From: Chelydra serpentina
Lineage: Eukaryota; Chordata; Testudines; Chelydridae
Direction: 5' to 3'
DNA: 64,000 bases
Assembly: GCA_037349315.1 (NCBI GenBank)
Contig: JBAIAC010000026.1
Location: 21,791,501 to 21,855,500 of the forward strand
The position numbers and the translations under genes were made by a program. Under the pieces are notes generated by a model, which saw nothing but the letters and a program-made list of their open reading frames with translations, did no database searches and was not told where the DNA came from. This document shows positions 43,507 to 57,871 of the stretch, one piece after another; within the stretch, counting starts at the first letter, position 1, and every line of letters begins with the position of its first letter.

Positions 43507-46500
43507 GTAACAGAGTTCAGAATTTGGTCCAGTAGAACACTACTTCATGACACATTAAGAGGCCACTCAGGTGTTTATAACTTTATTTTTGCACAGTTCA
43601 GGTAGGCTGTGTGTGTAGTTTGCCTTCTCTACTGCATATTTAACTCAATGATATATTATATGCAGTTATTAAATGAAATGCCATGAATGCTAATGTCTAG
43701 CCTACCATATATGTGGGGATGAAAACATGGTAAAATAAAGGGAAAAAATTCCAGGCTGTGAAGTGTGACCAAAAAAGGCCCATGATGATAGTTTCATCGA
43801 AAAATAGCAGACTGAGACATATTAAAATTGGTTTATTGTCTTCCTAATGAGGCAAAGTCCAAAATACTTCATAATCAAAACTTCCAGTTAGTGGAAGCTT
43901 TAAAAAATGAGAAGCAAATCTATAGCTGATAACTAGCAACCTCCCTCATCAATGGCTAGATTGGAAATAGGAGGCTTCTCAGAGCACAATAGCTGCTCTA
44001 ATTTTCCTTAAAAACTCTTGAGATGCAGTCGAGGGCAAATTATTGGAGTGGCTAAAATGCTATTGTCATTTATTTAGTTATATGGAATCAGAACAGTTTT
44101 TGTAACTGTAATGAATCATTTGCTTTCTAGATCAGCCACAATGTCATAAAGAAACGGTTTTCTCGGATTCAAGTCCCTTCATCCAGTCTAAGAATAACTA
44201 GTCCCTGTATGAACATGTATCTCCTAAGTAATGCATATCAGTCCTTGGACCAAGCAACCAAATATTTGGAATTATGAAAACTGTTTTTATATAACTTGTT
44301 CAGTTAAGTAAGTGTCTTTGCTAAATTATATTCTATTTCCACTTCTTCCAAAATCCCAAACAAAGGTTGATGGCCTCCCTTTTTTGACCATACAAGTGAA
44401 CAGCAAAGAACAGACTCATAGCAATTAAAGGGAAAGACCATTTGCACCATTAAGTCTGCAACAGACCGATACAGTGTCCTGGAAGTACCAGATATGATCA
44501 TCATATGACAGCTGACCATTTTACAAAAATATTTTGGTGCAAAGAAGCTGGCTCCACTGAAGGATAATACACTGGAACTGCTTAGATTCCCATAAAAACT
44601 GGTGTAAACTGAACTCTACACGGTCTCACAGCTGGTAGGTTATATTATTCTATAAAGTGTTATGTCATTCAAGTCAAGTTACACTAGTTTTCTGAATATT
44701 CCTTGGGTAAAAGTTTTCAGCTTCAGGGTAACAAACGTATGAATGGGTTTACCCAAAGGCTAGCAGACTGTTAGGGGACTTCTTGGATTGTATAGGGGAA
44801 ATTAATTCCTTTAAATTGGAAAATTCAGCACACAAATAGTGTTTTCAACTTTTGTGCTCTTAGTCCAAAATGTTTCATGTTTGTTTCACTTTGTAAAGGT
44901 TTTGTGCTTATTTGTTGTTATAAACCGCATATCATGCCATATATTTAAACCAAATTTTCAAAGTTAGGAGAGTACAAGTTGAAATTCTACTTGCTTACTT
45001 GTCCAGGGTGATAATTATTTTATGACCTTTTCTAATATCCTCTTTTTTATCTATCATCATGGCACAAGGCAGGTGAGTAGATTGTGTGTCTGGGCAGGTA
45101 AGATTTCAGGACAATTTTGCAAGGCTGGTGTAAAAGTATGAGCGTAATTGTGCACACTTAATTTTGAAAGTCTCTTCATATGTCTATAGTACTTTAATGC
45201 AGACTGTCTAAAAATTATGCACAATATCATGAAAAAATAAACCAAGTCATTAAAAGAGCTTAGACCAAGTATAAAATATTATGTTTTAATAATTTAAAGA
45301 GATGCTCTCTACTTTATTGCTGATGAAATAATCAAAAAATGACCTTGTATGTGAATGATTTTACAAGCCACTGAGCCCCAATTGTGTTAAGTGAAGATAT
45401 AATGACATGCCTCTACTCTTATAACTTACAGAAAACTGGTACTCTCCAACAAGAGTTTCTTAAAATACATTGCAATTCATTTTGTTTACAGCTCAGGAAG
45501 GCACAAGCTACAAGTGAATATGGGTTGAACTCTTAAAATGATCAACACGTGGTTCATGACTAAAAATTCCCTCCATGGACACAAACTGGGATAGGTGTCA
45601 GCAGGCTTAACTTGAGTCACAGGCAATTACCTAGGTAACAAAGATAACTAAAACTGGCTCTGACTTTGATATCAGAGGCAAACAATTTTAACTAGTGTTA
45701 ACTATAAAATTGCGTGACCATGCAGGTATCAATCTAGTGTCCTGGCCAACTGGTGACATAGGTGACCATCACTGGTGACATTATACCTACACCAAAGATT
45801 CTCAAACTATGTCATATTACGAACCACATCTCACCAGAGACAGTGTCTCCTAAACCATCTCCCTTCCCATTTGCAACCCCACAGACCATGTTCCCTCACT
45901 TTCTCAATCCCATAACAACCCTGGTACCATTCCAGCATTATAATTTTATAACTGCTGGAATCAGGTGGAATTATAATCTACCTGTCCTACAGGAGACTTC
46001 TTGCACTGCCGGATGAATTCCTCTGAAGAACACTGATCTCTGGTAAGAGAGATACTCCTTTTATGCAGGGCAGGTGGAATTTTAAGAGTCCAGAACAATA
46101 CATGGAAAAGTAATATTTTAAGTGCTCTCATATGATTGAGAAGCTGTAAGTAAGGAAGAGAGCCAGCACCATGTGACCAGACATCTGTCTTCAGGCAACC
46201 ATGGTCCAGTGACCAGAGCCTGGGATCCTCTGACCTACATAAGCTTCCACCTACAGTTTCAGTGGTCTGTAATATTCTTAGTCACTCCATCTCTAAGGGC
46301 CTGATCCAAATCTCATTGACTGCAACGGGCATTGGACCAGCCCCTAAACTGTGTAATGTTGCTGCGCTATGTAAAAGACTTATTTTTTGGCCATAACACC
46401 TGCTCGCTACACAGGATGGAAAGTAATGGCTGATAGTGTGATGTTCCCAATTTTGTGTCAGACACACAGGCAGCTAACCCAAACTGACAACCCCGGAGAA

Positions 46501-49500
46501 TCCCAAAAGAATTGTATTGACCCTCTTTCGTGAGATGTCACACACTGCCTGCACCAACAACTGGATGCAGCAAGTTTACTTCCTACTGTGCGTCGCTACC
46601 AATTTTTAAAGACACAGTTCACTACAGGTAGATCTGACCATTTGCAGAGCCATTGGCCACTCCAATTCCCAACCCAAAACCCACTCTTCTTTTTTGTTTG
46701 TTTTGATTTTCTTTACATGTGTAAACTAAACTTTAAAATTTCCAGGATATTGTTTGCCAGAGGGGTTGAGAAAACTACAATATTGTCTTGAGGACTTTTC
46801 CCCCCCCATAAGAGATAGATAGATAGATAGTTGAACAGTTAGAGCTAGTAAAATAATATTTGAGTATGTTATTTCATTGTAGTTTCCAAAAAATTTCATT
46901 AGGCACCTGAATTATGCAGCTGGTCACATAATATGTGGATATACTCAAATAATCTCATGAGTTTCACAAACAGTTTTCAATAAAATATTTGATGGTTTTC
47001 TTTTTCTTCATTATTCACCCAGTCCTGTTTGCTACCAGAACTTCTGCTTAGCCATTTTTATTTTTTTTTTTGCCTATGGTTGTCTAAACTGTACTGGGAG
47101 AAAGTAGAGAGCATGACCAATCAACACTTTCTGAAGAGAATTTACAAAGCTCTCTCCAGAGACACAGCCTGTTGTCATGATGTCATATCCCTTGATGTGC
47201 ACATTACTTCAGAAGCAATGAGGAAAAGAAAAGCTGTCTGAACAATGCTGAAACCAAAAAGTACATATCACTAACAATTATTGTAATAAATCTCAGTGTA
47301 AGAATATCAAAAATAATCCCAAAGAGTCCCAGATACAAAATAGTAATGATTTCATTTGATCCACACATTTTTCAAAGACTTTTATACTACAAATCAACCT
47401 CTGGGGAATATAGCAAAAGCTTTCAACATCTGAAGTAAAATAGTACCAGCTGCTAAGTAAATGTCCTCATTCTATGTTAATATCAGAAAAAAATATTCTC
47501 AAATTCCATATAAACTATGTGTGCCACTTATTGCAGATTTCTACTAATTTTTGAAGAGTACAATATTTTTTTCTCTGCAATGGTATTTCTTGCTAATCCA
47601 GCAAGAGCTGACATCCTGGGCAGTATTGTCTCAAAAGGTTTACATTACTTTACCAGCACAAAGAAAGTGGTGAGGAGAAAATCTTAAATGATAGCAAAAA
47701 TGAAACTTGGCTATAAATGATGCTATAAAATCCTACTCATTTCAACAGTTTTCTCCTTTTTAATGCACAGTCACTACCACGTGGCAATCACAGGAAATCT
47801 AGTCTTCCAAGGACTAGTCCTTACCCACTGCTTGAGACCCAATAATGCTTTTTTCCCAGATGGCCTAATGATAATGGCTTTTCACAGATCAGCTTCAAAA
47901 GTTGCTTGTTTTTTCTCACTTCAATGAAGTAAAATGCCAGAACCACCACAGTCAAGTTAATCGCAATGAAAAAAACAGACATGATGCACACAGAATCAAG
48001 GGACTTGTCTAAACTGTGAGTTTGCTAAAATGTTGTAGGACTATTGGCCTCATCCTGAGGGGTATTGAATACCCACAACTCCTAATGAAGTCAGCACCTC
48101 ACAAGATCAGGCCCAGTGTAAGTAATGACTGATAAGAACAGCAGAAATTGATGAGCAACATTAACAAAATTTTGTTTATTGTTACCTCATTATAGGGCCC
48201 AGCTAATTATTGCTCTGCTCAGTACAGGAGAGCAGTGTGGAGAGGGGCATCTTGGAGCTAGTTACAACTCACTTATTCTGAGGACCTGTCTGTGATGGTC
48301 TTAGTGCAAGTCAGAGCAGCCCTGGGAATCCTTTAATTCACACCACTGGTGTATGGTAGCTAAGAGGCTGTATGCCAGCAAAAAATTGCCATTGCAGAAA
48401 AGAGCTCTACCCTGAAATAGGATGGTGGGGGTGAGGAGGTAGCAGGTACAAGAGCTGGATCTAGCAGCTTTCTATCAGCTATGAACTTCCCACCCCTGTG
48501 GAATTATCACCTGGCTAGATGCATCCAGAATCAAGCCCCTGAACAGCACAGAGGACCAGATGGCATTTGAGAATCTAGTGTGTACATTTCTAGAGAGTTT
48601 ATAGATAATACAAAATGAGAGATCTATATTTCATCAGAATTAGTAAACCAAGCTTGGTGTTTTAGGACTGTAGCATAACTTAAATGCTATACATCTAGAA
48701 ATGCAAGGTAATTACAAGGGAGATTATCTGCTTTAACAAGAATTGTTAGTCACATTTGCAAATACAAGAACTGAGTGCGTGGAGAAGACCCAAATACTGC
48801 TGACTTCAATGAAAGCAAAATCAGACCGCAATATAGGTTTATATCAAAAATGTCAATGAATAAAAGCATAATTTGAAATGCTATATCTCGAAAACTGACA
48901 GCTTTTTACTCAAGAGCACCAGCTATAGTCATAAACATAACTATTTAGGGTATTAATATTTTAATGTGTAAAACAATCCCTAAAATCAAAGCCATTTTCT
49001 AAGCACAAGGGAAAGGATACATTTTTCTGTTCCAGAATACTTGGGGGGGGGGGCGGGGAATTGTTTGTTTACATATTCATTTTCAGTTTATAGTTTGTGT
49101 GTTTTAATAAGAAGAGAGCACTTTTTCCCCTATGATTCTCATTCCATCACTATAGTTATCAAACAACATTAAAAAAAATTACATTTTTACCGAATTTAAA
49201 ATACAATTGTAGCTCAATGTTTTCAGAAGCCCTTTTCAGTTGTGTAGTGTATTAGTCAGAACACTGTAAAGTTATCTGAGCTCAGCACAAGGGTGCTTAA
49301 AAAAATAATAAAGTGAGAATAACTACTTACAATATCTATAAAAATGAAAACCAGACTATCTGCCATTATTAGACATTTCTTCTCTTTACACTGCAATACG
49401 GTCAATGCTCTTAAAAATATATTTAAAGTATCCAATTAGTCAAATAAAAGTTCTGTTTAGTCTTTTCAAAAATACATATTGTACAGTTTCCAAAGAAAAG

Positions 49501-50689
49501 TATCTCCTCCCATTTCTCACTAAGTGTAAAATACTGAAAACTTCTACAAGTGATACATTTATTAAAATGGAATTGACAAAACTGTTTGTCTCATCCACTC
49601 AGGGCATATAGCAGTGTAATTGTATCAGTATGAAATTACGGATGAAAAAAAATCATACCACTCATTTCTTAAATCTCAGAGTTACTCTGGTGAGAAGATT
49701 CTAAATGCTTAATACTAACCATGATCATGTGGAGGGAATAATCAAAAGTGAGTTTATACTTTACCTGAAAGAAACATCCCCAAAATATTTAGTTTCCTTG
49801 AATTTTTAGAATAAAAAGAAAACATGTATAACAGATACTTCAAACAGAATTTAAAACCTAAGTATTTTCTACCATGAAATACTGAAGGTATGGTATTATA
49901 CCAGACTCTAATCATTAACAGATTTGAAATATTGCAGATGTTTGTTAGCGAAATTAAAAAAAAAAAAAAACCAATTAGATATTGAATTTTTTTTTATTTT
50001 TTACAACTGCAAACCCCACTTACACATGTGCTGGCAGTATTTTCTTCTCCCCCCCGCCCCCTGAAAAAAAATTAGATGCTCTAGAACATTTTCTCTGTCA
50101 AATTATGCTATCTGATTGGAATAATTGTACTTTTCCAAAGACAAAGCAGAGGTCTCTTTTTGTTAAATCCAGTTCCTTCCTTGCAGTGCACCACAAGTCG
50201 TCTGGTTTTGCTCTCTCTCATCTCACAAATGTTACTTTAACTTCTCATCATAAAAAGAAATGATTCCAATGTTTATACTATGAGCTACATTTATCTTTAA
50301 GAGCAAGATGTTGAGTTTAGCTCTAATGATGAAAAAAAGCCTTTAAAAAGGATAACTCATCACAACTCATTATGTACTATAAAGGCCACAATTTAAAGAT
50401 TCTGTAATTCCAATGATGATCATTTTAAAGTGGATTTATAGCAGAAAATAGTTAGATCCTTTGACTTCAGTTATAATTTTCCATTTTGTAATTTAATACT
50501 CCTTTAGTTTATATTTGCACATTAAAAATATAGCATCTAAAAGTCCATCATTAAATACTTTTAATAAGTGCAATAAATAAGTTTTACAGTGTGCATAAAT
50601 CTAAAAACAAAACACAGCATAAATTGTTAATCTTACACTTTTTCTCATTAATTGCAATACATAAACATATGTTTTATACAAAGATATTT
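43507..50689. other. Repeat-poor AT-rich intergenic DNA
   Basis: I see no transposon termini, exons or RNA genes. A GATA microsatellite is at 46814-46830. A short piece at 46295-46345 (GGCCTGATCCAAATCTCATT) and one at 48045-48115 are words found in old reptile dispersed repeats. The ORFs here (for example 44304-44519 and 49982-50263) have no recognisable domains. Confidence 0.45.
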
Positions 50690-50693
50690 GCTA

Positions 50694-51085
50694 CAGAATA
50701 AGTATAATAAATACAGTTTACCACATGTATTAATCTTAATAGTTACAAGCTGTTAATCTTATATATTAGGTAATAATTTGCAATAAATAATTATTTATTA
50801 TCTTGATGTTTGCTTGTCTTGGGTTTTAGCAATATGCAATAAAGAAATGCAATTTTGAATAATTTGATTGTAAGACTGCTGGGAAAATACTGTAAGTTAT
50901 AATTAGCTGAGGGAGGATTTTGTTCACTAGACGAACTATAGAGATATAGTTCAATAACAAAAACATGCATTATTGCAACCATAAATAATTTAAAAAGTTA
51001 ACTTCAGTTTCAACTAATGAAAGATCTTTAAAACTTAAATGCAAATAAAATTAGTGAAATATTTCACATTCTTTAGTTTCTTTAT
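50694..51085. repeat. Local duplication, copy A
   Basis: Matches 51275-51625 at a near-constant offset of 572 bases. Shared blocks include TATCTTGATGTTTGCTTGTC, AGCAATATGCAATA, GCAATTTTGAATAATTTGAT, AAGACTGCTGGGAAAAT and AAGTTATAATTAGC. The remainder (50936-51085) aligns more loosely. Confidence 0.88.
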
Positions 51086-51274
51086 CATTCCATGTTCAGA
51101 GAACACAGGCAAAAAAAACCAGACAAAGAAACATTCCAGCATTTTCTTAAAAATCTCTGTGCATGAATGCACTCTATGAAAACTTTATATATATATATAT
51201 ATGTCTCCTACATACAGTATGTGTGTGTACAGGAATATATCAAATGTTTACTTGAGAGTCAGGCAATCATTATA

Positions 51275-51625
51275 CACAGTATAATAAATGTGTTTTATCA
51301 TATTTACTAATCTTAATAGAAGTTGTTAATCTTGTACTTAAAGGTAATAATTTGTCAAATAATTGTTCATTATCTTGATGTTTGCTTGTCTTGGAGTTTA
51401 GCAATATGCAATAGAGAAATGCAATTTTGAATAATTTGATTGGAAGACTGCTGGGAAAATATGCTAAGTTATAATTAGCGGAGTGAGGATTCTGTTCACC
51501 ACAGGAGCATACTGTAGTTTACTATCAATAATTTAAAAAAATTAGTTTCAAGCAATAAATGCAATCTTTTCAAATTTGCATGCAAGTAGAGTTGAAGCAT
51601 TTCAGACTTCTTATTTCTACAGGAA
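51275..51625. repeat. Local duplication, copy B
   Basis: Second copy of the segment at 50694-51085, in the same orientation. No transposon ends flank either copy. A weaker third relative may precede copy A at about 50565-50660 (TGTTAATCTTACAC and ATTGCAATACATAA). Confidence 0.88.
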
Positions 51626-54600
51626 GAAAGCTGTACCTATCTCTTAGGGAAGAGCTAGAAATAACTAATAAATATGGGGCCTTGAAGCCAATGGGAGTTT
51701 GAGGTGCGCAAGGAGAACAGGGCTGGTTCTATGATAGCAGATAGATCTATGGCCATATTCAGCTGGTCAGTGCTGCCACATAGTATTCCCTCTGATGCTG
51801 TGGTACCATTTTGACAACATCGATTTTAAGTAAATAAGTTCTGAGAAAGGAAACATGCAAGATGGCAACACCAACCAATTCAACAACAAATCAGTTAAGC
51901 AAAATACCTCATTTACAAGTGAGCTTTCAAGCACTTCTATTGTTATTATACCCATAATTTATTTAAGTGTTTTGACCCAAAAGAACCAATACTTACGGAT
52001 ACACTAGAGGACCCTGAAAAAGTATAAGCTTAGAATGGCAAGTGAGAACCATTGGCACAGCATATTGTCCAGCACTGTAAACCCTGCTGTCCAGCAGTAA
52101 ACTCAACAGGACTATAGCACCCTTTGATTGCCTACATACTAGGCAGTATGTGTGTACAGTATATACACTCCCAGCAGTATGTGTATCATATGCATGCAAT
52201 GTGTTTGATGTATCTTTTATAACAAAATAATTTTTCAGAGAACAACTTCCACTTACAGCTGCTTATGTGGCACAGTAATTTGCAGATTGCAATTGTGAAA
52301 CAATTTTGGAATTTTATTCCACTGTACTTTAAATGTAGTTTCACTATGTCTGAGTTTACTATAAGATGGTTCTACTTTCAATCCATACATTATACAGTTT
52401 ACATATGAAGAAATTGCATTACAAGTGTATACGATACAAGTGGGAAATAACATCCATCAACACTTCATATTATTCTACAGTTATACTAAGAACATAATTA
52501 CACGGTACAATAACTAAGTTGCTACCTGTAGTTGATCTGCAAACTATCTGCCGGTATAACATACAATGTATGTGGCCATAATATTTTTATTTTAATTAAG
52601 TAGGAAAGAACATACACAAAGTCCTTGTGAATTCTGCAATCAGATGTAACCCAAGAAAACTATATTATACTCTATTGTTCCGAATATTCTCTCTGTATTA
52701 TAATACATACACACAAGTTAATGTTTTAGGCAAGGTTTAATTTAAAAAAAAAATCGAATAGCTGTTTTCACGTTAAATAGTGATTTTTTTTTCCTTGGAA
52801 AGTTTGTGGAGTGTTCTTCTATCAATGAGAACATGAAAGTTTACAATATATGATCCATTTGAATCCCCCCCCACACCCATTTATTCTTTACAGAACAGAA
52901 ACCTGATGAAGTATGGTAGGTTGGAAGACAGTGAGAGCAGCTTTGTGTTGATTAATTTGAGCCTGCAGAATATTTCTGACGGTTTACTTGAATTTGTGGA
53001 ATTAAAAATAATTTGTAATGTAAATTTCTAGGGATTTTTAACTGATAACGTTCTCCAGGCTCTGATGTTATGAATTTGCTTTATAATTCCCAATTTGAGA
53101 TACTCTAAAACAGTGCAGTAGGAAAATGCATGCACGTGTGGGTGTATGTACATATGTATGAATGAACAGATCAAAATGGACTCTCATAAATCTGAGTGTG
53201 GTGCTCCAGTGCTGGAATAGTAACACAGGTTTACATATTATAAAAGCCCAGATACATAATGGAAATCATCAAAAATGCACTTAAAGATTAAAATGAGCCA
53301 ATCTCACTTGATTTACTTACACAAATAATCCCATTTATCTTAATTGGATTATTTGCATAAGTAAAACAAGGAAGATTTGGCCCTATATGTATATACTGTT
53401 CACTGGGCTTCAGAATGAGTTCAAAATCCCCTTCACCTAATATTCAAGAACAGTTACTATTCAGAACCTTGGAATTGGTATAAAGTTCAGTTCAGGCACA
53501 GAGGATTTAAATTAATCTGTATGTAACAGTAGGATAAATTAGGAAATTTCTGTTTATTAAGAATGAAAAAAAAAACCAAAAAATTAGTTTTCATATCAAA
53601 TGAAAGATATTTGTTAAAACAAGAGCTAAACGTCTGCTATTCAAAGGAAACTACTGTACGACAAAAACACAGCTAGACAAGCATTATTAGAGGTTTCACA
53701 GCAGATAGAAAAGCTACTTTGTTCTAGCCTAAAGATGTAAAATGCAATACCAGTCCCTAAGTGGCACTGGTACAACTGTGGAAATCATACAGCCAGATGA
53801 AGCACATAAATTTCCCATATGAACAATTGTTTTCATTTTCCTCCCATGCCACTAGATATTATAAGTGGAAAGTAAAACACAAGTAAATATGTTCATTCCA
53901 CTCTTGTGATCAGTGATAAATGAAAGGCTATTGAGCCTGACAAAGGTCAACCATGGCCTCATTGCAGTTCCCTGATACTCCTGTGTGCTGCAGGTGCATG
54001 TGCCTACACTCCCACCAACAGTTCACAAGTAGTATTGCTTGTTGGCTTATTTTATCCAATAGCAGTGTTTTTCATGCACCACTCAAATTATTATACAAAC
54101 TACTGCTGTAAAGGTATTACATTCTTTCCCTATCATGAGTAACAAAACCAGAGACAGACTTGAGGTTTTTTTATAGTCAAAAAGCAACAGCAATTGGACA
54201 GGGGGAAATAATGAAAAACAGAAGTTTGTAGCAGCTAACAGCTACACAAATCGTTACAAAAAGAGCTCAATGCTCATGCTTTCCAGTGTATTACTGTTAG
54301 CACTGATTTAGAATTTTACAATCCCCAGGAAATGTGCATCAGGCAATCATTTTTAGAACTGTCAAAACCTTTCTTCAGAAATTAGTTTTGTTAATTGACT
54401 ATCGTTTGAAATGCAAAATCTGGGAGTGAAAAAATTGTTAGAGAGAAGTATATGAAAATATATGTTGATTTCCTAATAATAATTCTTCCTCTCATCTAAG
54501 CTCCACACTTAAAGCTTGTAATATTGTAACAATGTAACAAAGCAAACTGTTACTATGTCAAACGCTGGCCACTAGTTAATCTACGAGTTGAGTGGCCGAG

Positions 54601-56082
54601 GACTATACGCTGCAAATAGCAGGATACAGTAGGAATCAATGTGCAGTTGCTGAAAGTAATAAACATGCCCAATAGCTCCACATCATTCACTATGCTGGTC
54701 CCTCAATGCAAGTACAAAAATCTTGGTGATCTATTTATGTCAGCCAAATAATGGGCCCTATCCCAAAATCCTAGTCATGTGAATACCTCTTACTCATTCA
54801 AATAGGAATTTTTTGTATGACTATGAATTACTAACCTGATCAATGGCTGCAGGATAGGCCTCAGTGTCTGAATTAGCTTATTTTATTTTATTGGGGAGAG
54901 GAGGGAAGAGAATATATTTTGCTCTATTACTTTCATTTACTGGAGCAAGCCTATTCTCAATTTTATAAGATTTCTACCACTGTGAAATAGTTAATATATG
55001 CTGTCCTATACATAAGAGTTATTGGAAGGCATCTATTATTATAGAAGGGAGGAGAGAGTTACCACAGTTAAGTGTATTATGTAGAAAAGAAGAAGCTGAG
55101 TTGACACTACAGGTATTTGAACATGTTTCCCCAGAGTTCCTAGCTATTTCTAACCTGATACTAATCCCCACCAATTACTTGTACAACAAGATGTGCCCAA
55201 ATATCCATTAGTGATACAAGCAGAACTAAACTCTCATCCCCTTCCAACTTGTGAACAATCGGGATATTTTGAAAAAGAGTAAGAGTAAGACCTCATGCAA
55301 AAACACACAAGACATTGTGAGTAAAATTTTCAAGAGTGCCGAAGTCCCATTTTCAAAAGTGATTTAGGCACTTAGGATCCCAAGTCTTATTGAAATTCAA
55401 TGGGACTTGGCTCCTATGTCACTTACACAATTTCAAAAAAATTTACCCAGTATCACCAGGCAATTCTGCTTCATTTATAATGATGTCCTCTCCTTATTCC
55501 TTAATACCAGCAATATTTGCTCCAAACTTGTTACTTGAAGGTTTGGATGACCCTGCTGTTTATGTTCCAGTGGAAATAACCAATTGTCTTCATGCCATCG
55601 CAATCAGTGCATCATGGACTTCAGAAAGGGACAGGAAACAGAAGAGAGCAAAACCTGTGAATACCAGTGATCCTATTTTCATGCAAATATCCTTAGTAAC
55701 AGAGAAAGAGGGAGAAATACTGAAAACATACAGGAAAATTCTGGCTGTTGTGCTCAGGGACTCACAAGAAAACCCCTGGGCAGCAATGGGAGAGAAGTGT
55801 AGAGTGCTCTAGTTGGGCTCCACAAAGATAATACAACTAGAAAGACCCAGATTTAGAATATCAAGCACTGGACGCAGAGAGCTCTTGGGGCAGGACCACA
55901 GTTGTGGAAATCCTTACAAGAGGGGATCAGACTGAGCCCAGGCCTAACCATTTGCAGATCAAACACACACCTCAGGGGAGGATTTCAAAGGCACAAATGG
56001 TAGTTAGGTACCCAACTCCCACTGAAAGCCAATGTGAAGTGGGTTCATAATTCCCATTTGTGTTTTGAAGACTGTTGTTCAT
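51626..56082. other. Repeat-poor AT-rich intergenic DNA
   Basis: No gene recognised. The 140-codon ORF at 55390-55812 lacks any domain I know. Pieces at about 55315-55435 and 55975-56050 (AGTCCCATTTTCAAAAGTGA; TTAGGTACCCAACTCCCACT) look like old dispersed repeat fragments common in turtles. Confidence 0.45.
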
Positions 56083-56459
56083 CCTTCAAGTTTGAAGATG
56101 GCCATGACATCACTGGCTGGTTTGGTTTCTGTGAACACATGAGTGGCTGAGCAGGCCGATTTGAGCTTTGAATGGTCTGTGGCACACTCAACAAATGATG
56201 CCACTATGGGTTACCTGATTAACAGCGGACATCCTGCTATTGTAAGATTTACGCTGCTGGCACTTCTGCTCTGCCTCAGCAGTTCTCCTCTGCTCCTAGA
56301 CTGTAGCTCCAGTATGGATGAGACTTCGCCAGATAGAACAATCATGAGCGAGATCTTTCCAAAATTCTGGATCAATGTTGAAATGCCCCAAGGATAACTT
56401 GAGGGAGTCTTTGAAACATTTCTTCTGGCCTCTCCTGAGAGTGCTTTCCTTCCTTTAGT

Positions 56460-57870
56460 TTAGCTCATCGTAAAACAAAATTTCTTTAGCAGTGGCTCAT
56501 CTGACATTCTGGTGATACGGCCTGCCCATCTCATCTGTGATGGATGCTTGGAATGCCTGCCCATATGAGAATCTTTGTCTTGCCATCTTATCTTCAACAG
56601 TTGCCTCAGACAACCCATGTGAAAGTGGTTCAGCTTCACAGCATAGCATCTGTACACTGTCCAGGTTTCGCATGCATACATCAGAGTTGGCAACACGATG
56701 ACTTTGTAGACCTTCGAGTTTTGTTTGTTGACTAATGCGCTCTCACACATTTGCACGTAGCCTGCCAAAGACCACATTTGCTTTGGCAATTCTGGCGTTG
56801 GTTTCATCATCAATGTGAACTGCATGTGACAATGTACTGCTGAGCTAGAGGAAATTGTCCATTGCCTGAAGGGTTTGGCCATTCACTGTGATAGTAGGCT
56901 CTACGCAAGGCTTTCCTGGTGCAGGCTGGCACATCATTTCTGTCTTCTTGATGTTAATTTTGAGACCAAAGCTGCCACAAGCTGAAGAGAAATAGTCCAT
57001 GCTCTGCTGCATTTCAGACTCAAATTCGGCATTCAGAGAAAGGTCATCAGCAAACAGACGATCACAAACAGTCACTTCCTGTATCTTTGTCTTCACCTGT
57101 AGTCTTCTCAAATTGAAGAGCTTACCATCAGTGTGGTATCTGATGCCAAAAGGCATCTGTAAGCATGACAGAGATCATATGGAAGAAGGTTGGGGCCAAC
57201 ACACAGCCCCACTTGACTCCACTGGTGACTAGGAATGGTTCAGATGATTCACCATTGTCCACAACACAAGCGAGCATGCCATCATGTAATTGCCGAACCA
57301 CTGCAATGAATTTCTCCAGGGAACCAAATTTTGCCATGATCTTCCAAAGGCCCGACTGATCGAATCAAATGCTTGTGTCAGGTCAATGAAAGTCAGGTGC
57401 AGATTGAAGTTCTGTTCCTGACATTTCTCCTGAAGTTGACAACTTGCAAACACCATGTCTATAGTTCCACATCCTTTCCACACTAACTCTCAGGCAGGAG
57501 CCCTTTTCAATATTTTGCACAAGGTGATTCAGCAGAATTCTGGTGAGAATTTTGCCAGCTATTGACAACAAGGAGATGCCCCAATAGTTGTTGCCGGATT
57601 ATTTGTTGTCTTTCCACTTGTACAAGTGGACAATGGATACATCCTTGTACTCTTGGGGTATAGTTCCTTGAATCCAGATTGACTGGAAAAAAAAGGTCAG
57701 TCAGTCAGTCAGTCAGTCAGTCAGTCAGTCAGTCAGTCAATCTCAGAGCCATGTGCAAGCCTCCAGCCTTGTAGACTTCTGCTGGTATAGAATCTGCTCC
57801 AGGTGCTTTACCATTTGACAGCAGGTCAAATTGCTTTCAGGGTTTCAAATCAGCACTGGAGGATCAGCTA
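56460..57870 (-). pseudogene. LINE reverse transcriptase and C-terminal domain, multiply frameshifted
   Basis: RT for target-primed reverse transcription. In order on the minus strand: LLSIAGKILTRILLNHLVQNI-like fingers (near 57570-57500), CGTIDMVFASCQLQEKCQEQ then FIDLTQAFDSISR with motif A (about 57470-57370), MAKFGSLEKFIAVVRQLHDG and SGVKWGCVLAPTFFHM with motif B (57337-57170), and LFADDLSLNAE with motif C FADD at 57043-57054. The C-terminal part (56882-56460) reads VLPTLMYACETWTVYR and QLLKIRWQDKDSHMG. Each block is in a different frame, so many indels separate them. Inactive. Confidence 0.9.
57696..57740. repeat. (CAGT)n microsatellite inside the LINE
   Basis: About 11 uninterrupted TCAG units expanded within the linker-RT coding remnant. 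Confidence 0.95.
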
Positions 57871-57871
57871 G

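Noticed and set aside
45780..45830. TTCTCAAACTATG as the left end of another hAT MITE
   Set aside because: No inverted partner or 8-bp duplication found downstream.
55390..55812. 140-codon ORF
   Set aside because: Starts inside an old dispersed repeat fragment and has no recognisable domain; length is possible by chance in a 64-kb window.
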